A DNA stretch of 64,000 bases from Margaritifera margaritifera (taxonomy: Eukaryota > Mollusca > Bivalvia > Unionida > Margaritiferidae): the NCBI GenBank assembly GCA_029931535.1, contig JAQPZY010001555.1:3255001-3319000 (forward strand). Reading direction: 5' to 3'. Under the pieces are notes generated by a model that had not been told where the DNA came from, did not search any database, and saw only the letters and a program-made list of their open reading frames with translations. Shown here piece after piece: positions 51,690-64,000 of the stretch (positions are counted from its first letter, which is position 1; every line of letters starts with the position of its first letter). The position numbers and the translations under genes are program-made.

Positions 51690-52532
51690 GTATGTACGTT
51701 GTGTGTGTGTGTTTTTATGTGTGCATGTGTACGTGCGTGGACGCGCTGCTATCTCCTGGAAAGGGAATGTAGTATGATAAACGATGTTAATTTCTTATAT
51801 GATGTAACTTTTACTTTCGTTACAATCATATTTCACTTAAGACTCCTCTTTGATGCATTTAAATGAAAACACAACATAAATGAACCATGAATGAGAAATA
51901 TGTATGTATGCACAGATGGGTTCAACGGTACATCAGCAAAATTCTGACTATATTGTTTCGAGGAAAATTAGATAGTACGAATGGTAGGAGGATAAAGCCT
52001 TCTGAATATAAGTAAACATCAAAAACGAAACAGGACAAATTTTGACAAAGGTAAACAAAGTAAACGATAAGGTAAAAAAGATTTACAAAATAAACAATAA
52101 AAATAAAAAGATCAAATCCTTAATATAGTTTGCATTCTTTTTGAAAGTTCAAGATTTTGTCAGGTAGGACATTATCAAAAAGATGGCTCATACGTTAGTA
52201 GTAGATACACTAAACATGATTATGCTGTTGAATGAGCAGAATATGAAAACAGCTTGCGCTTTCGTTAGAAGAATATAGGAAGAAAAACAGTATACTCAAA
52301 ATTAAGTGGTGTTAATATGAAACATTGTCTAATCTGACATGTGAGTGTTACGCCCAGACGCTGAGCTAGCTGTGATGTGTTAATTTGCCAGATATATGAA
52401 ATTTTCACCAGCCTGTTTTTCTGTCTGCCCGACACACTATCACTGAATCGCCTGTTGTAATATTCAGCAAGAATAATTTTTCATTTCGAAATCCCACTCT
52501 GTTCCTAACTATTAAGCTTTTGACATAACATA

Positions 52533-52635
52533 AAAGGTCATCTGACGGACATCATCGGACACCCAAGGTGGATGAACTCAGGATTAAAGGTCATCTGACG
52601 GACATCATCGGACACCCAAGGTGGACGAACTCAGG
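52533..52635 (+). repeat. 53-bp tandem duplication
   Basis: AAAGGTCATCTGACGGACAT begins at 52533 and again at 52586. The copies differ by a single T/C in GTGGA(T/C)GAACTCAGG. Very recent duplication. Confidence 0.88.
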
Positions 52636-53160
52636 TTTAGTACTGGGCTAACAAATTGTTCTCCGCCACTTGTTATGCTGCGCCTCAACGCTTTAGAAGC
52701 AGCATTTAATTTGGAAACTAGAGCGAGTCTAAGCATGGTAGGTTGTTTGGAATTCTAGATATTAAAGAGTAGCTATCTAATAACCACAGCAAAACCGAAA
52801 TGACCGAAATCGCATGGAGTGCAATAAACCGAAACCAACCGAACTGGCGCAGTGAGTATCTACATATGATTGTCGGTTACGCTGACTTCTGGACGAGAGA
52901 TAACCTTTGTGACTGGAAGTCAATAACCGTTTAACTACAGGATGATAGGTATCACAACTCTAACTGATCCGACGAGCTGTCATTGCATCATATTTCAGTC
53001 CTTAATAAAATCAATATATAACTAATGAGCTGATTTTTAAAATGTGTATAAAATAAAAATATATATATGGATCGAGCGCTTGAAAATATTGTCCTTTACC
53101 TGAATTTATAGAAATAATAATGTATGTAGGTTACAACTTAGTTTCTTCGGCCACCATGCT

Positions 53161-53161
<1 letters not shown>

Positions 53162-53209
<48 letters not shown>
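53162..53209. repeat. (AAT)n microsatellite
   Basis: About 16 units. Confidence 0.93.
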
Positions 53210-55459
53210 GTTACAGGAAACCCAGCTAGCCTTTCAAAGATGATAAAATGGTCTCAAAAATCACATTCTTAACTCACCTCCATGAAGAATATGAGTGCAA
53301 TTGTATTATTCACGGCATCTGCCTTTGCGTCCAAATAGATGAAGGGTTATACAGATGCACATACACATCTCCAGCGAATCTCAACCATTGTTTCTTCGTA
53401 CGTTTTAGGCAACAGTTTAGAGTGGGTATTATAATATGTATCCCTGGGGAGGGGCTGAAGGGACCAATTTAGTACATATATGTACATTAATTGTATATTA
53501 ATTGTGTATTCTTGCTTAAGATTTTGCGTTAAGGTTTTTGCACGCTGTACAAATTATGTAATAGCTTGAATCAGATACCTAAGCGATGTGATGCATCCTG
53601 ATGAGTATTACACCCTCAGCACAAAAATAGGTAAAAGTGATCCATATATTTCCTCCTGCTTTGGTTACATTTTGTGTATTACAGTTTTTCAGAGAAAAAG
53701 AACAGAGAAAAAATTGTGAATGATTCACATGTTGACCCTGCAAAGTGAACGACGCGTATCTGTCTATTCTTATTTTCTGAAGTTGAACCTTGACTGTCTT
53801 CTTTTTTCTCTCCGGTGAATCCATTTTCTTCCTCTATTTCTGCATTCACTCCATTTCACTTAAAGATCAGATAATAATAAGAGTTGTCACAGCTTATGTC
53901 GGTAAATAATGGATTAGTGTATTTATAATGCCTTTCTGCAAGCTGTAAAGCAACAAACTATGGAAAACTAGACGATACTGCTGATACTAAATCTGCTCAA
54001 TACTAATTGCTAATTATATGCAAGTATATTACAAACTGATTAACAAAAATGCAGAGATGCCATACTATGTCATTGGTTCTTGCAAACTGCGATGATATCA
54101 TTGGGGTTTTTTTTGCTCCATTGGCAATTTTTCATTCTTTTCTGAAAAAAGAAGTAAGCTTTAAAAAAGTTAAGAGTCTGGAGAATCAATTGAATTGCAT
54201 TAATAATAGTCCCAGAGACTTGCAAAATGACTAAAAGTAATTCCAAGAGACTTTCCTCTAGTAGTCTAATGCAAAACTTCGCAAACAAAATGCATAAAGG
54301 ATGTGAATTTGAAAACAAAATTGATTTTGGGTATAAAGTACACCAGCACGTGTCTTATACATATTTACTAGGCATTTTTAGTGACTAAATGGGTTGAGAG
54401 ATTTGACTGATGTTTGTTGTTTTCGACAGAGAAAATGACACCCTTATTTACCATATGTACAAAAGTCAATGGCTTTAATAAGAAAGGATTACAGAAGGAG
54501 AAATGCCACCACATACAACAACTATCGCACTGCGTATGATAAATAGGCCGCATGGGGTTTCCTTAAATATACAACCAGCAGAGCAAGTGCGTCCCACAAT
54601 TTGCAATGTTAACATATTCTTTTCTTGTCTGGCATACACAAAAGCATAATAAATACCAAAGAGACAGAACCCTGGGGAGATGCACGGTAGGCCTGCCTTG
54701 TCCACGGGCTCATTTTGACTACATTTCATGTTTCAGTGATTTTGTTGAAATTTTGTTTAATGTTAAATCTTGGGTGCTGTTTATGTTCCAATCATGAAGC
54801 TTGGCAAATGCATCTCTGCTGCTACTACACCCTTATAACCAAAGAAAGTCATCGCGACCTACATTTTATGCTTTACTAACATGAGTCAATTATGTGTGTT
54901 GATGATGACATACATTAATCCATGTTTGACCTGTATACGTACTAGAATGCCCTTTCTGACAGTGCATTTGAAAGTAGGAATACAAATGTGTATGCATTGC
55001 ACATTGTAATAGGCTACTATCAACAGGTTAACTGTGTACTGTGCATGCAAATGATTATAGGAACTGAATGAATCGACTGCGCGATGGATGCTTTTCATGT
55101 AGGGACTCAGCTATAGTGGCTAATAAAAGTGATTATTGATTCATGAACTGTTTGTACTGCTGCATGTCACTCCAAGATTACTCAAAGGATGTGACTTTTA
55201 CCCACCTAAATCTGGCTTCTAGGAGTCCACAATTATATCAGCTTCCCAAGTAGATTTTAAGAACAATGATATTTAGAAAAATAATTGGAAAACACCATTA
55301 ATCTACTTTTTGTATCAACTCATTGCAAGAGAAGTGAACGTCTACTTTGATACCATAACAAAACTAAAAAATAACTTTATTGTTTTGTGTCTTTTATGCC
55401 ATGTCACAGTAGGTAGATAGGTATGTTTGGGGTAGCATTGGTATTAGGAAATGTTCGTT

Positions 55460-56600
55460 AATTAGAAGGAGAAAGGTGCCTTTGTGTACAATAAATTCTA
55501 GCGAAAGTATTTTCGTACCACTCTCCACCTCCTGGAAACATGTACATTTCACCCACCGGTAGGTAGATGACACTTCTTTCTTTTCTTGTTTTCTTTTTTA
55601 TCCAAATCATTTGATATCTGTAATTTACTATTATTATAAAGCCAACTGTCTGTTTATACACAAAATACATTTATTTAATTGATACAAATACAGGATACAC
55701 TGAATCATATTGATTTGTATTATATCAAGAAAACTGAACCTATTTAAATGAAAGATCTGATGTATTAAATTTATCGCAAAACTAACTGGTCTAATTTCAT
55801 TGGAATATACCATCTTCCTCTCCACGGGTGGCTGCATCTATCTGTAAGTTATGCCTTCAACCTTAATCATTTATTATTGAACGTACATGCCAAGACATAT
55901 AATACATCAGACTTTGTCATTCATTTCTTCAAGCATCTTGAGTTAGTAAAACGAATGACATAATGTAAGGTGATGAAATAGACACATAATTTATATATTT
56001 TAAAAATCTACCTTCTCAAGGTCTGAATATTACACAATTAGTAATATTTGTATAATGCCTCCAGTGACCGAGTACCATCTTTTGCTCTTGTTTTCTATTA
56101 TGAAGGGTCTCAAATAAGATACGAATGAATGAGTTATCAAAAATATTGTTCATTTTGACCCGCCACCTTCACCCACTACACCTCACCCCACCCCCGTTTA
56201 GCCAAAAACTATTGATAGATGTAATTTACTTATATTATAAAGACAGCTCCTATTCAAAGACAAAGATACATTTTCTTGATTATTTCACTTGTGGAAACAC
56301 TTTTGTCACCATATAGTAAATGAAATTTGCATTGAACTCTGACTCCCGTACCTGGAATTTAAACTTTAAGGAACTTAGCACAATTTGCAAAACACATACA
56401 TTATGCATTGAACGAGATTGTATCAAGAAAGCATGATCTAGTTCAATGAGAGCTCTTATATATTCAATTTATTGGACATGTAACTGGTTTAACCTCACTG
56501 GAATATATAATCTACATCTCCCCGGGTCCCTACTTTAAACTGTAAACCATGCCCTAAAACTTAAGATATGTTTATCTTTCGATATTATACAAGACGTTGC
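55460..56600 (+). repeat. Diverged direct duplication, offset about 600 bp
   Basis: 55460-55900 aligns with 56060-56600. Shared blocks are TGTAATTTACT-TATTATAAAG (55620 and 56219), TATCAAGAAA (55722 and 56420) and AACTGGT-TAA-TCA-TGGAATATA (55784 and 56486). Substitutions and small indels are many. No coding signal. Confidence 0.65.
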
Positions 56601-57216
56601 TGGAACTTTTAATACAATGAAGATGGAACATGACGTGATAGCATTGCTATGGATTTTTGTTCTTATATTTCTTTCTGAGATTAACAAAGTCTTATTGTAT
56701 TCCGTAACAAGAAATTAACACTAAATTTCAGTGATAAACATTCGCGCTATATTGAAGTAGATTGGTGCTATTAAAATGGGGACCGTTCGATTAGTGAAGC
56801 TATCATCTGTTTTCACATACACTATATATGTGCATCACTACCAGATCTGTCTTAAAAACAAAGTATACCATAAACCCATCAGTTTGCGATGAAATCATGT
56901 CGTCATTGACATTAATAATCTATGACTGCTGCCAATGTAGCAGCATACTTCATCCAGTTCCTGACTTATCACAAATACAGACAGTGCAGCTTCAATGTCA
57001 AATTTATTCAGGTAATAGTTACTTATTTCATGCCTTTATACAATTAATTTTGATTGTTTAACAATCTGGTGGTGTTGGTTTGCTTTTATATTCAAGTTAA
57101 ATGAATTATTCCTTTACTCTGCTGAGTTTCTTAAATCTTTTCAAATTTTCAAAACGTTTGAAAAATAGTGTCTTGGGGATATAAAAAGAAATGTCTTTGA
57201 TAGTAACAGTGTGTTA

Positions 57217-57362
57217 GTTAGTGGCCTAGTTTTGTTTTAAAAAGTGAAATATTATTGTACTTGTACCCATATACCAATATGTTAGTGGCCTATTTTGTTT
57301 CAAAAGTGAAAATATTTTATACTTGTACCCATATACCAATCTGTTAGTGGCCTAGACTGTTT
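57217..57362 (+). repeat. 62-64 bp tandem repeat, 2.3 copies
   Basis: GTTAGTGGCCTA begins at 57217, 57281 and 57343, with TTGTACCCATATACCAAT between copies. The middle and third copies differ by small indels. Confidence 0.78.
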
Positions 57363-57651
57363 CTTCAATGACGGATATTCACAGGTCTGAGTCAGATGGA
57401 CTAAAGTTTGTGTTGAAAAGTTAAACATGGTGGAAGTTCAAACACTGGCCAAGGGACGCATCTTGGTGAGAGAAAAAAATGAAAATAGGGGAAAGAGTCA
57501 CATTGGTAGCCCTTTCTTTTTAATTTTTTTTTCTTAAAAATTTAAAGCGGCTCAAAATGGATAGAACATGGTAAATGTCCCAGGACTTGCGTTGATTATC
57601 TACTCATTTTTTTCCGAAACACACCATAACAAATACAGCAGAAAAAGTTAT

Positions 57652-57655
<4 letters not shown>

Positions 57656-57707
<52 letters not shown>
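57656..57707. repeat. (AT)n microsatellite
   Basis: Perfect (AT)26. Confidence 0.95.
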
Positions 57708-57709
<2 letters not shown>

Positions 57710-58589
57710 CTCTTTCATCATTGTTTAATATTTATTATTTTTTCTTCACTCACAACCTTTTTTCAGTCAATATTTTGTATTATCCCGTTTTATTTTTCTG
57801 GTTGTTTATCTTTATTTGCTGTTATTGCTTAGTAACATTTTTGCAGTTCTCAAAGAGCTCCTCATAGCATTGCATGCATCTACATTTTCCGAACGCTTAC
57901 TCTTCATGTGCATTTTTAAATTCCACACATTCCTAGATGTACGAGAGCAATATGAGCAAATATTAATAACGAAAGTGCAAAAGGTGAGTAATATATACCA
58001 AATAACTCGCACTACAAGCACTAAATGTGACATACTATTTTATGTTGTGTATCTATTGTTAATATTAGTCTCTAAATTGTACTAACTGACTGAAATAGTG
58101 TGTACTTTTTTATGTAACCTTTTAGGTCTAAAGTATGATATAAAGTTACGTTATCTCTCAAAGAGAATTCCGTTGATTCTGTATGTGTATTTGGATGTAA
58201 ATATCAGTGCTATTGAAGAAATTTCTATTATAATAACTATATCACTCAAGATTGTTGATGGTAACATTTTTTAGCATTATTGGGATGTTTCTTAGTGGGA
58301 TTTGATAAAACGTCAGCGCAAGATATGTAACGAGCTTAAATTACGACATGAATGTTTTAGAAAGAAGTGATAACTATATGGATTGCCAAGCTTGAACTGG
58401 CATTATGAATGCAGAATAGAAAACAATTGTAAGGGAAATAAAAGGGCAGACAAACGTTGAATGTGATGGTGGAAGGAATAAACAAATTCTTTCAATGCAA
58501 TTTCAGGTAATGTCAAAGATACTAAATTAATGCAGAAATAATTAAATAGATAAAATAAGAACGTCTTTATTAAATGTGGCTCCAACTGA

Positions 58590-59490
58590 TGCATAATGTA
58601 TACTTAACAATGATGGTAAATACGGATAGCAAACTAAGTACTTTTCAGTACCAATATTGAAACAGTTTTACCATAAAAATTGCACAGTTCTGCAAGGATG
58701 GAAAATAAGTTTAGCAAACCGACTACTATCAAGGTACCACGATTGATACACGTTTTAGGCAAACAATATCAAAGTTGAACAACGATGGAAAATAAAAATA
58801 GCAAATCGAGTACTTTTCAGTATCAATATTGAAACAATTTTACCCATATTAATATCACCTTTAATTCAACAGGAATGGAAAATAAGGATACAAGTTTGCT
58901 AAATTTTTTATACAAAGAGTATTACGAGAGTAAGGATGAATCCACTATCAATGTTCAGAGTTGGATTTTAGTTGGATACGCGCTAGACATATTTGATCAA
59001 AGATAAAATACTTATTGTTGAAACAATAAAATGTAAATTTCAGCAGTTTTAGAATAGGCATTTTCGCAATTTGAAGTAAAACGTTTCAGATATTAGATAT
59101 AATGAGAAAAAAGATTTCCTCATCTCCATGAAGTAAAATAACTAATAAAGAGGAAAACAAATCAGAAAGAAAGCAACCAATCAGAAACACGATTGAACAG
59201 TGATGGAAAATAATGATGTCTGCATCATTTTTAATACCAAAAGTAGCCATCTAGAGGAATGAGGACGAATCCGCTATCAATTTTGAAAGCTGTGATTAGT
59301 TGGATACGCGCTGATCATATTATATCAAAGACAAAATACTTATTGGTGAAAGAATAAAATATAAAAATATTTTCATATTAGAATAGGAACGTTTCAGATA
59401 TTAGATACAGTTAGAAAAACACTTTCTCATCTCGAAAAAAGTAAAATAAGTAATGAAGACGGAAACAATAAAAGCAGAAAGAAAACGACC
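58590..59490 (+). repeat. Local duplications (about 170 and 340 bp offsets)
   Basis: AGTACTTTTCAGTA-CAATATTGAAACA occurs near 58638 and 58809. A larger unit (GATGAATCC-CTATCAAT ... GTTGGATACGCGCT ... CGTTTCAGATATTAGATA) occurs at 58927-59180 and again at 59267-59490. The two copies carry distinct indels. Confidence 0.7.
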
Positions 59491-60539
59491 AAGCAGAAGA
59501 AATGCTAGACGGGAGAAAAGGGGGGGGGGGGCGGGGCGTGCGGAGAAAGCTTTTCAACTTAAACGGAAATGTTTACAGCATAGACCGAAACGTTTGAAAC
59601 TTACAAATTAGGAGATTTACTGCTTCATAAGCGAAAGTTAATTCATATTGATGTACAGGAGACAATGAGAAAGGTTATACTTGTTCTCTCTCATAGTCAA
59701 CCTCACATTGTTAAATTGTGTAGCATTGAACGATAGACAAATCGCAATCTGTAAAAATGCGTCATTAACTTCAGTTTAGTCTCAGAAAACATATTCTAGT
59801 GACAGGTAGTCAATAGGAAAACGAATTACAAACATTTCATTATTCAACGAAATTCTGAAAAATATTTCACAATTTGGTAATTGGATATGTATAACATGAT
59901 CTGTTTGACAATCTAAACTCTGAGCTTGCTCGAGCTTTCATTGTGAATACTAAGCAGATGTTTGATAAATCAACGACCTTTATTTGAAAATTGACAAATA
60001 TAATGGATGTGGCTTACGTAAAGTTTGCCTGAATGGGTAAAGAGCATAAACGTTACATCAGTATGGAAAACAATGATGGCAAATGAGTTGTATATGCTAT
60101 CAAATCAATTTTAAACATTCGTAAAAAGAATCCACAGACACCAACGCCCCAATAATAGGCAAGTTCACCAGTCGGCTTGATCGATGTCAAAGGTAAATTG
60201 AAGATATTATCAGATTTCACAACGAATTCGATATCTTTGTAAACGTGTATCAGATGTTCCAAATAAACAACACTTGCACCAAAGTTAGAAGAAAAAAAAA
60301 TCCATTATAGCGGTTAAGGTGCTGGAACAGGAAATGGGTCAGCAGGATGATATGTAAACAATTTTCGATGGAAGATATCATTACGTTGAATTACAATCTA
60401 GGCTAGTATCAAATCAAATCAATAAATAAAACTACAAAAGCACATATACAAAAATGCTTTAATTACTACTAAATCCAAGAGAAATGAAACGAAACTCAAA
60501 CGATTATGTTTCAACATAGAAAATATGGTTTGTAGAAGA

Positions 60540-62640
60540 TGGTTATGTTGTTAAATTAAAAATCTAAAGTTCCGTAAGATATTTATTGTGATTTTGAATT
60601 TGCTAAGAAACAGAAGGAGAAACTCCATCTAATATTCCAGAATAGTGTTGGTGTAATATGTAAAATCCATCTCCTTGTTCATTCCGAACTTATCTCGATG
60701 TGATTCACACCTCTTTATCAAGGTGCTAGTAAGACAAAAGCAATATATTAGGTAAAAATTATTCCAAACACAGATGAGAAACCTATTTCGATGAAGCAAG
60801 GAATGCAGTTTAGACTGGATAGAAAACGAATGGTAATAAAATTTCTGTGAAAGAACGATAAGTTTTGTAAATACATTTCAGTTCTTCAGACAGGCTTTGT
60901 ATTAGCTATCAAATAATTTAGATGATACAAAATTTACAGAGTCAATTAAAATTTTTAAAACAGTCAACCTACATTTCTCTGAGTACTTCTATTCGTTTGA
61001 TAGATTCAGTGAAACAAAATTGCCTCCTGTTCAAGCTTTTTTATTCACTACTCTTCAATTCAAACATTTCAAATCATGAGTACCAGTACGCACATGATGT
61101 TATGTTGCACACTACGTGAAGAAGGACACGCTAATGTTGTCTAACATTTGTAAGGAGGTTAGAAATGTGTGCATCAAAAGCTACAAACTACACCAAGTGC
61201 ATTATTACGGTGCTTCGGTTCTTGCACATGATGTAAGTTTGAGGACACCAGAGTAGAGTTAGAACTTGTGTCAGATTATAAAATGGTTCTAATGATTGCT
61301 AGTGGGATTCGCAGGGAGATTGGCATAATCCTGAAAGATAGGCAAAAGCTAAAGATGAGTTATATGCAGATGAAAATAATGAAATTACACTATTGGAAGT
61401 TAGATGATATGAAACCAAAATCATTTATAACGTACCTCGACACCAATAATTTAATTTATATAGTGGGCAATGTGTGACTTCGGATGGGAAAATGAAAACG
61501 AAGTCGAATGGCTAAAAGAAACCATTTTTAATCATCATTGATGATAATGGTGCATGGTGTATTTTGCAAGTTAATTTGTAAATTCCTAAAGACTAGCACG
61601 ACTCTTTAAATGACTACCCGCTTTCACCCTGGAAATTCGTTTCCAATGAAAATGATTTGTCTCCCCTACAACAAAACTCAAAGAAGAGACAAAACCACTA
61701 CCACAACTGTACCAAAGATGTTGTGCATACCAAACTATAAAAACATGTACATAATTCTTTACCACAATCTTGAGTTTACTCTCAGTTAGGACTGCCATTA
61801 ACAAAAGTACATGAGGTACTGTTTTTCAATCAACAGTCTTGGCTGAAATCATATATTTGGTTTGCAACAAAAAATACCCAACTATTTTGAGAAGGATTTC
61901 TTCAAGTTGATGAACAATGTTGTATTTGGCAAACAAACGCAACACCTTAAACAACAAAATGTAAAATAGGTACATATGAAATGATATATGATAAATACTA
62001 AAAGATATGTCGATTGCAAACACTACTATTATACTCGAGGCTTAGTCAAACAAAGATATAACACTCTTTAAATCGATATATGAAGAATTGACAGTTTTAG
62101 AGTTAAGTAAATAACGAATGTATTAATTTTACAAAAAGGTAAAAACAAACACGGTCATAAGAGGAAGCAACTTTTAACTGATATAGATTCAATGTGTGTC
62201 ATTTTTAACACAAACAAATCCTATGGTGACATGAAGAACATCAAAATTTCTGACACTAGTGACAATCAAATAGGCAACGTCAATACAGTCCATAAAGTAA
62301 ACCAAATAATTGCTGAATTATGCAAGAATAAACTTTGAGACATTCCGATTAGATTATTTATCGGTTAGATGTCAACAGTTTTTTCATTAGAAAAGGTTAT
62401 GTTCAGGAAAATGTCTGCAAAAGTATGCAAAAGTATGATAAATTGTGTTATCAAAAGATATTTGAAAATTAATATCTACAAGGAAAGCTTATTCAACGAC
62501 GAGGACAACAAATGACACTGCTTAGGTCACCCAATTACGACATGTAAAGGATCAAAGTGACCAAAGCTGTTACGCCATGTACTGATGATAAACGTTATAT
62601 TTGTTGTTAACGTGTATGCATCACCTTAAGGGTATATATT
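60540..62640 (+). pseudogene. Decayed Polinton/Maverick-type family B DNA polymerase, copy 2 (longer)
   Basis: Blocks in order: SRCDSHLFIKVL near 60700, a DEKPIS-type block near 60770, NNLDDTKFTES near 60915, RNVCIKSYKLHQVHYYGAS near 61165, VSDYKMVLMIASGIRRE near 61270, ITYLDTNNLIY near 61425 (the metal-binding motif A region), KVHEVLFFNQQSWLKSYI near 61805, IYEELTVLELSK near 62075, a DIDS variant of the catalytic D-T-D-S motif near 62185 and INIYKESLFND near 62470. Stops and frameshifts are frequent. Copy 1 covers the same blocks from NNLDDTKF onward. Adjacent DNA to about 63.6 kb might belong to the same element, but no capsid, integrase or ATPase motif was recognised. Confidence 0.82.
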
Positions 62641-64000
62641 AGCATAGCATAGCTTTAGTGATGAAAAATTAAGGTTTGATCATTTATGCATTTGTAAAAA
62701 AAACCAGATTTAAAATTCAATTAAATATAAATGTCCCGCATACAAAAAACACCTGTTGTGAAAGATATGTGTTGGAACGATATCTGTCAAATTCATATAC
62801 TGACATCACGAAAAAATGTCAAAATATCACTAGTGCTAAATTTACTATTTGATCTTGAAAAAGGACAGAAACATACAATGAGCTTGTAAAGCTGCAGGTG
62901 TCTCTAGGAACACACAATACCAATGTATGCGTGAGCACAGAGTACCATCTCCCTTACAATATGAAGACAAATTAGACACATCAAGAAGGAAAAAAGTACA
63001 GTTCGCAAAGGGGGGTTACAAGGAGTTTGTAATCACCTTGGTAGAATGCATGAACTACTTCAACACTTAAAGCAAGACAAAACCGAAAATTAAAATGAAG
63101 CAACCATATCCGAAAAATCACCTCACAATGCAGTCGGAGGATGCATTTATCCAAATAACGAACGAGGAAGTTGTGAATTAAAACATGAATGATATTGAAA
63201 GTCAATTTCATCTTCGGGGAAATATAAAATGTCTGACCTAGTTAAATTCGCGAGTTGAATAACTTTTTCCACATTCTAAAGAAATAAACCAGATAGGAAT
63301 CAAAAGGAGGACATTTCATATAATCGCGGTACATATTTGAATACATACGCAACGATGGCATACCAGACCTCATTCTAGAAGCATGTTTGCGAAATGTTGG
63401 TTGATGCTTTGAAACAGCTATTCTATAATATAAACACATCTGAGTATGAACAAGAAGATAACAATCAACAAATACACTTGAATCAAACATTGCTTTCAAA
63501 GCAGCATAAATATTCAAGCCTCCAGACAAATTCACGCAGCAGACTAATGAAAGGCATCAAAGACCTATCTTACGATACGCAACAAAATAAACAAAAGAAA
63601 ACAAATATTTACTAGCAATGTAAATAATTTATATCCAAAGATGATTCTTTCTTTCACTTGGTAATGAAACCGCAGATAGTGAAGACTTGCATACGGTTCA
63701 TTTGTCATTCATAATGGGTGTATGATTCCATTAAGCTTCCAACAAATTTAAGTAAGGCTTTGTTTAAAAAAAAGAAGACTTGTTGCGTTGCAACAACGGT
63801 GTTTTATAGCATACACTTGACTAATATTCTTATAATGATCCATTGCTCGACTCTACTCACAAAGCTAAGGAAGGTAACTTTTTTCAGCCTTCAAGTTTAG
63901 CTTTGGGTCATACAGTGTGTTACTAAACCAAGTCATAGATTTTAAAGTTAGGCCACCATAGAAACTTACATTAGCAAAGATAATAAATCTATTTCGACCC

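Larger units (their letters stand above)
51690..64000 (+). other. Intron 13 or 3' region of the metalloprotease gene
   Basis: More than 12 kb follow the exon 13 donor. I found no exon with the expected Cys-rich pattern, stop codon and poly(A) signal. The stretch holds local duplications (52533-52635, 55460-56600, 57217-57360, 58590-59490), microsatellites and a polymerase fossil at 60540-62640. 62640-64000 has short broken frames that could be more of the same mobile element, without recognisable motifs. Confidence 0.55.

Noticed and set aside
53248..53472. Cys-containing plus-strand frame considered as a 3' exon of the protease
   Set aside because: Cysteine spacing does not fit the ADAM Cys-rich pattern, and no acceptor in the right phase opens it cleanly.
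55483..55552. Possible exon between GGAGAAAG and CCG/GTAGGT
   Set aside because: Lies inside the 600-bp duplication, and the reading lacks the expected cysteines.
56828..57012. Open stretch ending at TTCAG/GTAATA considered as a 3' exon
   Set aside because: Borders are acceptable, but the reading has no family similarity and several alternative AGs exist.

Overview
The window is AT-rich animal nuclear DNA. Exons are small and carried by long introns with GT..AG borders. Very long perfect (AT)n, (CT)n, (AC)n and compound microsatellites occur every few kilobases, and there are many decayed transposons. Repeat style, gene structure and the kind of metalloprotease present suggest a mollusc, perhaps a cephalopod. 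That is inference; nothing in the sequence names the species.

The one recognisable gene lies on the + strand from about 17.8 kb to at least 51.7 kb. It is a secreted zinc metalloprotease of the reprolysin/ADAM class (MEROPS M12B). I could place thirteen coding exons by reading frame, splice sites and matching intron phase: a signal peptide (17812-17866), a propeptide (24438-24682, 28591-28680, 36514-36673, 37106-37231), a catalytic domain (37576-37648, 39094-39187, 39559-39636, 42447 or 42490-42605, 44600-44655, 49685-49793, 50872-51042) and the start of a Cys-rich region (51554-51689). The zinc site HELGHNLGSWHD is split by intron 11 and a Met-turn follows in exon 12. I found no stop-bearing 3' exon, so the gene is 3'-incomplete here. 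A tract of nine A in exon 9 conflicts with the best splice acceptor and may be a frameshift or an assembly error.

Region by region: 1-17.7 kb has no gene; it holds microsatellites, two inverted-repeat (foldback) elements (5396-6390 and 7964-9653), a dispersed repeat present in opposite orientations (864-1240 and 8398-8720), and an insert ending in poly(A) (11480-11907). Intron 1 carries a roughly 145-bp tandem array. Intron 2 carries a decayed protein-primed-type family B DNA polymerase of the Polinton/Maverick kind (26.0-27.3 kb). Intron 3 carries a GC-richer fossil coding region duplicated about 3 kb apart (29.1-29.6 and 32.0-32.6 kb), a tRNA-headed SINE, and a coiled-coil-like fossil frame (34.4-35.7 kb). 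Intron 6 may contain a solo LTR. Intron 8 has a LINE reverse-transcriptase remnant. Intron 9 has a second SINE fragment. Beyond 51.7 kb there are several diverged local duplications and a second, longer Polinton-type polymerase fossil (60.54-62.64 kb).

I see no rRNA gene, no intact tRNA gene and no CRISPR array. Most open frames over 60 codons are microsatellite translations or chance frames.
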